From Anastrepha obliqua (Eukaryota > Arthropoda > Insecta > Diptera > Tephritidae): DNA of 64,000 nt. Positions 20,801-28,599 of the stretch are shown here, piece by piece. The notes under the pieces were generated by a model that saw only the letters and a program-made list of their open reading frames with translations, searched no databases and was not told the DNA's origin. Numbering within the stretch: the stretch's first letter is position 1; the number at the start of each line of letters is the position of its first letter. The DNA is taken from positions 4,960,001 to 5,024,000 of the forward strand of contig NC_072896.1 in assembly GCF_027943255.1 (NCBI RefSeq), read 5' to 3'. The translations under genes and the position numbers were made by a program.

Positions 20801-20890
20801 AGTGTTAGCAAAAAAGGGTTGGTCATTTGGGAGGGAATTGGGTACAATAGAGGGTTGCATATAATTGTTGTTTGAGCCCGTATCGATCAA
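17822..20890 (-). CDS. pol: Pol polyprotein: protease, reverse transcriptase, RNase H, integrase
   Basis: The 1022-codon frame carries, in order: aspartic protease LIDTGS (DTG at 3-5); RT with VLDLKSGFHQIPL (251-263) and YVYIDDIIIFSK (YIDD 315-318); RNase H with TTDAS (Asp486) and VTDHQPL (Asp539); an integrase zinc finger (His722, His726, Cys756, Cys759); and a DDE core at Asp789 (HIDIY), Asp842 (VVDNEKAL) and Glu879 (NGQVERFHS). All catalytic residues are present. The apparent first codon is TTG. The frame is open upstream to the gag end, so Pol is most likely made by -1 frameshifting from gag rather than from its own start. It copies RNA to DNA and integrates it. The stop is followed 17 bases later by the env splice acceptor. 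Confidence 0.95.
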   Translation of the reverse strand: MIDTGSNNNYMQPSIVPNSLPNDQPFFANTIAGKIKITHHTNVSLFGIPDLKIKFFLLPSLKSFHGILGNDSLKQLSAVIHTKYNYMTIQDRVRIKIKQQTIQSINTIDIQTDHLNDRQKTTLNAIAKNFPKLFTEPEERLTYTTKVQGSIRTSTDTPIYTKFYPYPMSLKVEVEKQIKDLLENGIIRPSRSPYNSPVWIVPKKPDTSGEKKFRMVIDYRKLNLVTISDRYPIPEINGVLAHLGRNKYFSVLDLKSGFHQIPLKESDIEKTAFSVNHGKYEFTRLPFGLKNAPSIFQRALDDILRNHIGKRCYVYIDDIIIFSKDQETHFNDIQQIFDTLEKANLKVQLDKCQFLKTEVEFLGFIISEKGLKTNPQKTDAIAKFPIPKTLKELRSFLGLSGYYRRFIKDYAKLAKPLTVLLRGEGGRVSKNQSKKVMVTLNKDALDSFEKLKRSLIGKDIMLAYPDYSKEFVLTTDASNYAIGAVLSQNDKPITFISRTLSKAEEHYAANEREMLAIVWALNSLRNYLYGSAKVKIVTDHQPLTFALSNRNHNSKMKRWKARLEEYDYELIYKPGKTNIVADALSRPPQVSQINSLTGTQHSDESSAHNLIPAVEGPINAFKNQIWLLNGDENSYQFKIPFPTYHRHIFNQQDYDEQNLISILKRYLNPSVINGLFTSEPIMGRIQRLYPLHFSKFRIRFTQTKVEDLTDEARQEIEMLEEHRRAHRNAQENKIQLLQKFYFPKMSAKIEILVRQCKICKENKYDRHPNKPQLLETPIPKYPGEIVHIDIYNTEKNLVLTAVDKFSKYAQARVIKSRASEDIREPLRQIIFAFGVPKMIVVDNEKALNSASLCFMLEDQLGIEIYKKPPYTSTVNGQVERFHSTLSEIARCLKAERIHRTFLEILDRSVYEYNCTVHSTTGKKPIEIFFGRRVSTNPDQYEKARQENIEALRKKQAKDLEVHNRKRTPMKTYLPGDIIYVRVNKRLGSKLTNRYKKEIVKEDKSSVVITEKDRTVHKSNIRT

Positions 20891-20949
20891 TATTTTTAAA
20901 ATTCCTCCTTCCTTCGTTTTACATTCAAAATATGGAAGTGAGGAGTTTG

Positions 20950-22281
20950 CTAATCTAAAAAATGGATGTCCGAAAAATCCTCTGCAGCGTTGTCGTCTGT
21001 ACCGTACTGTTCGAGAGTTTCTTGCACGTTGTAATTGTCTTGTCTAATTTCGTCGTGTTGGTTTGCATATTCCAAATCTTGTCGGTATGCAACGCTGTTG
21101 CATTGTTCGGCTTCTATGTTAAAGTTTCGTTGTCTTTTTTCCATACCTTGCTGGGGAGGTGGTGGTCTTTTCCCGTGAAATGCTAGGTTTTGTGGTGGCC
21201 TATTAATGTAATTGACCCTTCTCGTCTGCATGCTCTGGTCGATGTCCATTGGTTCAGGTCTTGGCATGGGCTTTGGTGCAAAAGGTCTAGGTGGTGGCAG
21301 GTGTCGAGGTTGAGAATTGAAGTTTTGTTGTTGTGGGAAAAAATTCTGGGGTCTTTGCCAGTGCCCTTGTTGTTGAGGTGGGATATAGGAGGGTGGGAGT
21401 GTTTGTCTCTGCATTGGTTGATTCCAATGGGCAAGGTGTGGGTAAAACGGTTTCGGTACGGCGTGGGGATGTGGGGGAAAATTCCTTCGTAGATTTACAG
21501 GTGGTTTCCTACTGACGATATTTGCTCGGTAGGTTTGATTCTCCAATTTGAGGCATAATTGCAGAGCCTCTGGAAGGTCTGCTGGTTCTCTTATCCCTAG
21601 GAGTCTCGGAAGGTCGCCATTGAGACCTCTAACGAAGGTATCCAACGCTTTGTTTCTATACGTGTCTACAAGAAGTTTCCGGGGTTCTGATCCGGTTTCT
21701 AAACAAGAAATTTTGTTCAGGATCAGAGAAAGGTTTGAATAAACCTTCTGATAATATTCGTGTATGGTTAGATTTCCCTGAGTCAGTGAGGCCATTTGGT
21801 ACTCTAAAGTACCTAGGTCTCGTTTGTCGCCGTAATGCGTTGTGAGACAACGTGAAATCGCGGTCCAATTTAAGGGTGTGCTGTAGGACTCCAGCACAAT
21901 GTCCGCTTGGCCTGTAATTTTGTTTCGTATGGTGTTTAAGATACCAAAGTATTTATGTGAGCCTCGCATTGGCTCGTACAGTTGTAGAACTCTATCGACA
22001 CTTTTCTTCCAGGATCCGAATTCACCTGGGTCCCCTGAAAATTCTCGCAAAGAACGCACAACATCAGGAATTTTGTCGAGTTCACTGATTCCTTGGGGTC
22101 CTATGTTAACAGGTTCGTCTACCTCTATAACGTTCCTAACTGCTAACCTGTCGTCTAATATTCTATTGACCACTTCTGTTATTTGCCTAACTATGCCCCT
22201 ATTTTCTTCGTTTTGGAGATTTGCACCCGGAGGGATTTGACCCAGAACCGGTGGTCTTATCAGATTGCTTGGATTACTCAT
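20950..22281 (-). CDS. gag: Gag structural protein of the gypsy-type provirus
   Basis: 443 codons from ATG. The N-terminal two thirds form a gypsy-type capsid region (FSGDPGEFGSWKKSVDRVL near 90-108, then YHQK-like YYQKVYSNLSLI). The C-terminal third is rich in Pro, Gln and Arg, with PPQQQGHW and repeated PRP/QPR motifs. There is no CCHC zinc knuckle, as in several errantiviruses, where the basic tail probably binds RNA. The frame ends HFLD-stop, with the stop at 20950-20952 directly after a slippery TTTTTTA. The first ATG follows the long leader, and no better start is seen. Confidence 0.88.
   Translation of the reverse strand: MSNPSNLIRPPVLGQIPPGANLQNEENRGIVRQITEVVNRILDDRLAVRNVIEVDEPVNIGPQGISELDKIPDVVRSLREFSGDPGEFGSWKKSVDRVLQLYEPMRGSHKYFGILNTIRNKITGQADIVLESYSTPLNWTAISRCLTTHYGDKRDLGTLEYQMASLTQGNLTIHEYYQKVYSNLSLILNKISCLETGSEPRKLLVDTYRNKALDTFVRGLNGDLPRLLGIREPADLPEALQLCLKLENQTYRANIVSRKPPVNLRRNFPPHPHAVPKPFYPHLAHWNQPMQRQTLPPSYIPPQQQGHWQRPQNFFPQQQNFNSQPRHLPPPRPFAPKPMPRPEPMDIDQSMQTRRVNYINRPPQNLAFHGKRPPPPQQGMEKRQRNFNIEAEQCNSVAYRQDLEYANQHDEIRQDNYNVQETLEQYGTDDNAAEDFSDIHFLD
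20956..20962 (-). promoter_or_regulatory. -1 ribosomal frameshift slippery site (TTTTTTA)
   Basis: The minus strand reads CA-T-TTT-TTA-GAT-TAG in the gag frame, a perfect X-XXY-YYZ heptamer one codon before the gag stop. A -1 slip joins the pol frame, which is open from here through the protease. A downstream structure was not assessed. Confidence 0.7.
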
Positions 22282-22540
22282 CTTCGCAATTGGACACGAT
22301 TATTTACGCCTTATAATTTAAATAACGGAAATGTCAAAATTAACTTGTATTTAGATTTTGTCTTGATCCAGAATTGGATTGCTTTATCTTATTCCTAACT
22401 TTCAAATTATTTTTATTACACTTTATTTTTTGTCGATTAAATATTTTCTATAGTTCTTGGTTTGATCCTTACAAATTAGAACACGCTTTTCGTACCTATG
22501 CGAAAAATTAGTTAAAATATATTGCAATACACAATGGATC

Positions 22541-22905
22541 ACTTCTTATTTAATATCTCTAGTTATTAATTTTATTATTTTGTAAATTTAAAAAGGTTTA
22601 ATTTCACTTAATGCAATAACTCACTTCTTATTTAATATCTCTAGTTGTTAAAAAGGTTTAATTTCACTTAATGCAATAACTCACTTCTTATTTAATATCT
22701 CTAGTTGTTAATTTTATTATTTTGTAAATTTAAAAAGGTTTAATTTCACTTAATGTAATAACTCACTTCTTATTTAATGTCTCAAGTTATTAATTTTATT
22801 ATTTTGTAAATTTAAAAAGGTTTAATTTCATTTAATGTCTCAAGTTATTAATTTTATTATTTTGCAAATTTAAAAAGGTAAAAAGGTTTAATTTAACTTA
22901 ATGTT
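22541..22905 (-). repeat. AT-rich tandem repeat in the provirus leader
   Basis: ACTTCTTATTTAAT recurs at 22541, 22623, 22683 and 22765. The unit is about 82 bases, one copy is shortened to 60, and further partial copies follow to about 22905. Recurrent blocks include TTTATTATTTTGTAAATTTA and AAAAAGGTTTAATTTCACTT. In gypsy the equivalent leader holds a tandem array of Su(Hw) insulator sites. Here the minus strand has TATTGCATTAAG, only partly like that site's TGCATA core, so an insulator role is inference. Confidence 0.75.
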
Positions 22906-23182
22906 TTTAGTTAAATACGCTAACTTACAGTAGGAGTAGCATTGAACTACTCTTCCCTCGCTGGCTGCACGGATGTATTCCTTTTTGGTCGTTCCGACCT
23001 ACTGCGGCTCCTGCTGCAACACTTCGATGCGAGGTGGTCTCCGGACGGACACAAGAGAGCCTGAGTCTTCTGCTGGAAATCCTGATGACCAGTCGGAAAA
23101 TAGGGTTGGTGCCGTTGGGAAGTCAACTTTGATTTCTTCCTTTCACAGACACTTTTAAACACTTTACACTTTTTCGCGACTG

Positions 23183-23200
23183 GTCCCTGCTCGGGCGCCA
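23183..23200 (-). other. Primer binding site (tRNA-Lys-like)
   Basis: The minus strand reads TGGCGCCCGAGCAGGGAC directly after the 5' LTR, sharing one base with its end. It is the complement of a tRNA-Lys 3' end of the type used by lentiviruses, with one difference (GAG for GAA). Confidence 0.75.
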
Positions 23201-23531
23201 GTTTTTAATTCGAAAGTCGATTTATGTTTTTAAAAAAGATCGGAGCTAATGCCCCGCTTTATTGGACTCCAGTTTTAGACTGAAAATTTATTTTTACAAT
23301 TCAATTAATTATACTAAGTTTTACAATATTAATGCAAGTATTGCATTTTTAATTCTTTGGAAAGAATTGCCCAATTAGTGCCTGCAGGTCATATTCTGTT
23401 ACTTGCATTTCCGGCACGCTTAAGAAATAAATTGCTTACCTAATGTCTACAACTTGTTTGTCTTATTAAATTACAATTAGGTAAAGCAAAAGCAAAGGAA
23501 AAAGAGAAAATAAACGTAGCGCGTGTTAACT
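23200..23531 (-). repeat. 5' LTR of the gypsy-type provirus
   Basis: 332 bp, no difference seen from the 3' LTR. It is followed on the plus strand by the TACA target duplication (23532-23535). Confidence 0.95.
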
Positions 23532-23535
23532 TACA

Positions 23536-25940
23536 CAACTGCATTAGCCATTTATTCGGGTGCAAAGTGCATGAATGCTGCCGGCGCCACAACTGGCGTT
23601 TCGCATTAAATTCATATGAGTAAGAGACGTGGTGGCGTATGACGTGGAATTGGCCCTCTGGCACCCTCTTCTCCTCATCGTGGTTACTCACCTGCCAAAA
23701 CACACAATATTTATGAATGAATTACGAATCAGTGTTTCCAATGACTGTGCAATAGCGAGTCAAGAGCAGGAGAAGAAATGCTTGGTAGCATTTAAATTTT
23801 GTATTTTAAGATGAGTTGTAAATTTTATGTTTAATGTTTCGCGGAAGCGCGTAGATTAAAGCAAACAAAAATTCAATAAATGTAGATCAAATCATCATAA
23901 GCCTATCAATCGATTAAAGTTGCAATCAAGAAATGAATGTTGAAAACAATCAGTGAAGCCATATTCCCGGTTTACAGAATAGAAATTTTGCTCCCCAGCA
24001 GAAGAAAAAAAAATTGTCAAAGGAAATTTTACAAGAATTTCGTATTCTGCGTACAATTCCGTTCAATTTTTTATCACCATATGGGCAATAACAGCGCGAA
24101 AATTGCCCACGACAGACTATATTAGCCGGAACGATTCGAATTTGTATCCCGCCAAGGATTCTGACTTCAACAAAATTGTGTGAAATATGCAGTTTAGAAA
24201 AAGAAAAAAATTGTGCTTTAGCTTCTCCGGCAATCAATGAGTTATTTCGGCTTCAACTGTATATTTTTAATATAATATTTCAAAATATTTAAAATCAAAT
24301 TTTCACCATAGCCTATGGTGTGTTTCACGCTACCGACAGCATTACCAGTACGCCAGAATAATGGTTACGAGGTGCAGTAACAGCAGCATATTCGATAAGG
24401 TGTCGAATGTTTAGATTTAGATTTTAAAATTGTGAGATTTTTCTCATTTCTGTTTTAGACCCAGTTTTTCAGTGCAAGTTTAATTGAATTTTGAGTTTAA
24501 GTGAATTTTAAGGCCTAAAAATTATGGTCTTATTCGAGGCACGTAATAAAAGCGGCAGTGATGCTGCTCTTAGAAGCTTTTGAAATCCTGTTTGAAATGC
24601 TAAGCTGATACTTTTCTGTTGTGCCGCACTTATTTTGCATAAATAGGTGAAAGTATTAAAATCTAAGGGTATAAAAATAATGAAGTTTTCTATAAAAATT
24701 TTCCTTAAATTTCGATACTAACTGTGATTTACTACTGAAAATTACAAAGAAAATACTGAAACAATCGTGAGAACAATTTTTTTGAGGTCAATTTAAAAGG
24801 GTCAATTTTTTGTGGTCAAAAAAATTTAATATCGTAATTGATACTTTAGAAAATCGTGCAGCACAGCGGTTTGCAACTCGAGCAAGCCTTATTTTAACTG
24901 AACAGTATAGTTAAACTAGCACTCTCATGGATAGGACAGCAAATGAATCGCATTCACTCACATGCTTTCTTCGTAGTCCCACGGCCCGCATCTTCCTGTT
25001 GTCCAGCTAAACCAGTCGGCGCACGCATATAATATTTTACATCACTAACCATGGTGAAAAGATGTTTAATGTATCTAATGTAATGTAAGTATGGCCAATA
25101 TCAGACAGCTAACTGCCTCTCATCGAATTTGACAGCTGACGTAGCTGGGGTAATGATTCGGTTTGCTTACGATAAAACTAAGAATGTGTTAGTGATGTAC
25201 GAAAGAAATCAACCAATGGCACTTCGTTGCCGTCTGAAATACGACTGATTGGGCCAGTGCTTGAATACATTTGAAGCGATCGTGCAGAATTCGGCTGCAG
25301 AGCCCCCCGTGACATGGTATCCGAAGTTCTCCTCACAATTTTGTTTTTCACCATAATTATTGGCTAAACCTTAAAAAAAAAAAAAATAACGTTGATACTT
25401 TGGTGCTATTTTTACCGAATTTTTTTTACTTGTGACTTACTCCCAGTGTCTCGCTCGATTGAAATGGTTTGGTGCTTTTGAAAAACTTAAAAAACATACT
25501 AATTGTGATCAAAGTCTTGCCTGTGACGGTGGTGAATTTTGTGAACTTATAAAAGTAGAGCTGTTAGTACAAAATTTCATGAGATTAAAAATACAAATAC
25601 ATAAGCAAAATAAAAAATGAGCTATAAAATTTCCAGCAGACATTCTGTGAATATTTAGAAGTTTCTAAGAGTTACACTTGGTGCGTATTTTTGGTAAAAA
25701 AAAATATTCAGTCTTTCAGCACTTTTTTAAAAATTATTTTTTATTTTGCTTTTGAATATATCCAATTTTTCACAATTAAATACACGTTTCGAACCCAAAG
25801 TCGTAGCCAATTTTTGTTGGTAATTTTTTCATTGTAATTTGTTTTCAGAATTCAGTTGTGCGTTTTTGTGCATTTACTTTTTTTATTTTTTATAATATAT
25901 ATTTTTTCTCTTTGTGTTATGATATCGCTGTCCCCCGTTG
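23536..25940. other. Presumed spi intron, right of the provirus
   Basis: No coding gene recognised. A diverged copy of the 13.3-kb dispersed repeat lies at about 24085-24165 (CACGACAGACTATATTAGCC, then ATCCCGCCAAGGATTCTGAC). A second repeat at about 25085-25335 matches 42.6-42.85 kb in inverse orientation. Confidence 0.5.
25085..25335 (+). repeat. Dispersed repeat, inverse copy at 42.6-42.85 kb
   Basis: GATTCGGTTTGCTTACGATA, AAACTAAGAATGTGTTAGTG and CGACTGATTGGGCCAGTG have clear counterparts on the minus strand at 42600-42850. Family unknown. Confidence 0.65.
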
Positions 25941-25943
25941 ATT

Positions 25944-26015
25944 ATCCTAGCTCATCAAAGCTGGCTGTGATATGCGTTGAGAATCCATATCACAACCACT
26001 TGATGAGGCTTAGAT
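25944..26015 (-). ncRNA. mir-2a-2: pre-miRNA of the miR-2 family (mir-2a-2 type)
   Basis: The minus strand folds into a hairpin. Its 5' arm is GCCTCATCAAGTGGTTGTGA, the loop is near GGATTCTCAACG, and the 3' arm at 25950-25972 begins TATCACAGCCAGCTTTGATG. The 3' arm matches mature miR-2a as I know it from Drosophila, including the seed AUCACAG (target K box). The flanking arms (CTAAGCC...GGTTGTGATATGG) match the mir-2a-2 precursor rather than mir-2a-1. Same strand as spi and upstream of its coding exon, consistent with intronic processing from the spi transcript. Confidence 0.93.
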
Positions 26016-26360
26016 AAGCAACATTTTATAGCCACTTTTTTGTTGTTTATACTATTTTTTTTAAATGACATGATTCCTCAGCTACAAAGCTCCGGTTACG
26101 GTTAACCAAGTTGATGGTTGATGATGTTGACATTTATGCAATTTGTAGAAAATGAAATGTCCTGCAGCGTGTCGTGTGCGTGTGTATGCATGTAATTTTC
26201 TAATGGATACTCAACTCATGTGTATGTATGTACTACTACGTATGCATGTATGTATGTTGGCATATTATAATTGCATGTTTTTCTACTTGAGTTGTAATCT
26301 TTTTTGTGACATATTTTCATAATTGTTCGTTTAGTTTTTGTGCAGCTCTTACAGACGTCC

Positions 26361-26436
26361 AGCTAAGCTCATCAAAGCTGGCTGTGATATGCAATTGCAA
26401 ATAAAGCATTTCACAACCACTTTGTGAGATTTAGAC
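26361..26436 (-). ncRNA. mir-2a-1: pre-miRNA of the miR-2 family (mir-2a-1 type)
   Basis: Minus-strand hairpin with 5' arm TCTCACAAAGTGGTTGTGAA and a loop of about TGCTTTATTTGCAATTG. The 3' arm at 26367-26389 has a mature segment with the same miR-2a sequence as the hairpin at 25.97 kb. The CACAAAGTGGTTGTGAAATG arm and the GAGCTTAGCT end fit the mir-2a-1 precursor. It lies about 0.4 kb from the neighbouring hairpin, as a cluster. Confidence 0.93.
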
Positions 26437-26904
26437 AAACGTACGTACTTGTTGTTGTTGTGCAAAACAATAATTTTTAGTGTACTTGATATGTATGTTA
26501 AATGATTACATGAGATAGTAGTAGTATGGGCATGGAAAATGGAAAAGAACTCAGAGGGTGGTGAAGAAATTCGAAAAAGAAAGCGAATATTAAAAAAGAA
26601 AATTTTGATATTTAATTGTAGTGCTTTTGCATATAAATTATTGCCACATTTTGTTATATTATTATTTCATAAAATTTTGTCACACTTTTTTAATATTTCC
26701 ATAAGTTTCTATGCAGCTTTTTATTAATTTCTGTTTCTTAACAATTAATTTTGTTTATTTTTCATATTTTTACACTTTTTTACTAGTTTTTTATATTTTC
26801 CTTTAACACGCCACTTATCTTCTTTGATTACTTTTCTATCAAATTTCACAAAATTTTGCATTATTTTCTTTAGTTCCGTGATTGTCTCTGTAAAGTTTTA
26901 GAAT

Positions 26905-26998
26905 CGCGACGCTCCTCAAAGCTGGCTGTGATATGAATTTCAAAGTAATATTTTTTGGGGAAAATGCCCACATTTCGCAGCCACTTTGAAGAATGACA
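26905..26998 (-). ncRNA. mir-2b-2: pre-miRNA of the miR-2 family (mir-2b-2 type)
   Basis: Minus-strand hairpin with 5' arm TCTTCAAAGTGGCTGCGAAA (26973-26992) and a longer AT-rich loop. The 3' arm at 26911-26933 carries TATCACAGCCAGCTTTGAGG, which differs from miR-2a by G for T and so is miR-2b. It is first in transcription order of the three. Naming as mir-2b-2 relies on synteny with the Drosophila spi-intron cluster. Confidence 0.92.
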
Positions 26999-28268
26999 CA
27001 ATTCTATTAGAAATTACCTAAAAGTATTAAATTTTTCTGGCCGAAGTACGAATTTAAAGCGCCGCGAAAAAAACATGAGAAACTCTATGCCAAAAATTAA
27101 AAAAAGTGATGCAGCCTCATCAATTCAAAGGTAATGATTCTACATGATTCTGGGAAATAATAATTGCGATTTTACAGCCAAGTTGCTAGAAACAAAAACA
27201 AATACAAATTTCGTAGTTGATGCTAGCGATGGCTGCATCTAATCTCGCTCTATATAAAGTCTAAACACAACAGCGAAGTTCAAAGAAGACACAAAACACA
27301 AACACAAAATAATAAAATAATAAAACATATACAACAAAAGAAAACCACTGCACCAACAAGGAGCGAACGATTTAGAAACAAAAACAAGCACACAAAAAAA
27401 TAACCAAACTCAACTTTGCATAGTTGATAAGCAGATTCGGAATCTTTTGCAGCATAAAGCAACCACAAAAATGTATTACTTCGTCTGTCACTCAAAGACG
27501 CCCCACCCAACAAACTGCAAGTGACATAAAAGAAAATGGCAAAAAAGCAATGAAAACTCAAATTGCGCCCCAACTATAGTAAATCAAAAACAAAAAATTA
27601 CATCAAAAGTTAGTACAGGATGCGCTCAAATCTGAAAATATTTTTAAATTATAGGTTGTTTCCACAACAGCTGTTGCCTGCTCAACATTTTTACTATTTC
27701 GAAACTACTTGTTTTAAGACAGTGTATATTTTATTGCTGCTTCCTCTCAAGTTGGGTCTTACAGCAGCTCTTGTAGTTGTAGCAGTTCATAAACCACTTC
27801 CAGGTGCAGGCATTGAAGCCTCCGCTCTTTGTTGTTTATCTCTCCTAAAGTAGGACCAGGAAAAAAGATCTTTCGACGGGGCGAGACCCAAAGGAAATGG
27901 GTGTCAAATAAGTGAACGACAGCCCTTGAACGTGTTCAAATCCGAGCCCCTCCGGTACGTAGGAGCGGCTGCCATAAGAAATGCCTTACAGCAGCTCGAA
28001 TTGTATAGTGCATTTGACTGAAAAATCATCTTTTCTAATGAGACGTAAACAAACAAAAATCCCACTTGTAAAGATCAAGAACCGAAAAACCAATGCATCC
28101 GCGCAGAAGGTAACAATTTTTGTGCATTATTATTAGTAAAGAAGAAGAGTGCGCCTTAGCACTGCATACCTACTTTTTGCGAACTCAAATGAAAAGCATG
28201 AATTTAAAGGTCCTTTTGCTTAAACAGGATGACAAACCACGTCACACACTCCAACAAATAACCAGTAT
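26999..28268. other. Presumed spi intron or upstream DNA
   Basis: No recognisable gene. A plus-strand CTATATAAAG at 27249-27258 has no matching initiator. The open frames here are low-complexity. Confidence 0.4.
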
Positions 28269-28560
28269 TTAATAGCGTTTCTTCACAACACCAAGTGAAG
28301 CCAAGTTCTTCTCCACCTGATCTTGCCAACGCAGAGGAGGCCTTTCTCTTCTTCTGCTACCACCAGCTGGTACCGCATCGAATACTTTCAGAGCCCGAGC
28401 GCGTGTATCCTTGGGTATTCGGCCGACACAACCCTGGATCTTTATTCGCTGCGTTATGTCTATATCGTCGGAAAGCTCATACAGCTCATTGTTCCAGCGC
28501 CTACGATACTCGCCGACGCCAATGTGCAAAGGTCCAAAAATCTTCGATGTTTTGCGGGCA
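28269..28560 (-). pseudogene. C-terminal fragment of a LINE reverse transcriptase
   Basis: Minus-strand residues YRRRWNNELYELSDDIDITQ, then RIKIQGCVGRI, then RRRERPPLRWQDQVEKNL fit the C-terminal pattern RxKIxRLxWxGHxxRM...GRPxxRWxDQV of insect RTE/CR1-type LINE proteins, with decay in the WLGH part. The RT core is missing. Confidence 0.65.
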
Positions 28561-28599
28561 ATCGAATAACAAACGACTTGGAACTAGTATGTGAGATGG

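Larger units (their letters stand above)
15938..23531 (-). mobile_element. Complete gypsy-type endogenous retroelement (errantivirus-like) with gag, pol and env
   Basis: The element is 7594 bp and runs on the minus strand. It is bounded by two 332-bp LTRs that look identical by eye, each with AGTT...AACT ends. Host TACA is duplicated at 15934-15937 and 23532-23535, and a 4-bp duplication is usual for this group. Transcription order is 5' LTR (23200-23531), primer site, tandem-repeat leader, gag, pol, env, 3' LTR (15938-16269). All three frames are open. Matching LTRs imply a recent insertion. It lies between the spi coding exon and the miR-2 hairpins, in spi orientation, so its LTR poly(A) signals could truncate spi transcripts. 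Confidence 0.95.

Noticed and set aside
27249..27258. TATA box for a plus-strand gene
   Set aside because: No initiator at the expected distance and no downstream coding.
27280..27573. 97-codon minus-strand frame with hydrophobic runs
   Set aside because: Composition artefact of an A/C-rich plus strand; Phe/Cys/Leu runs without pattern.
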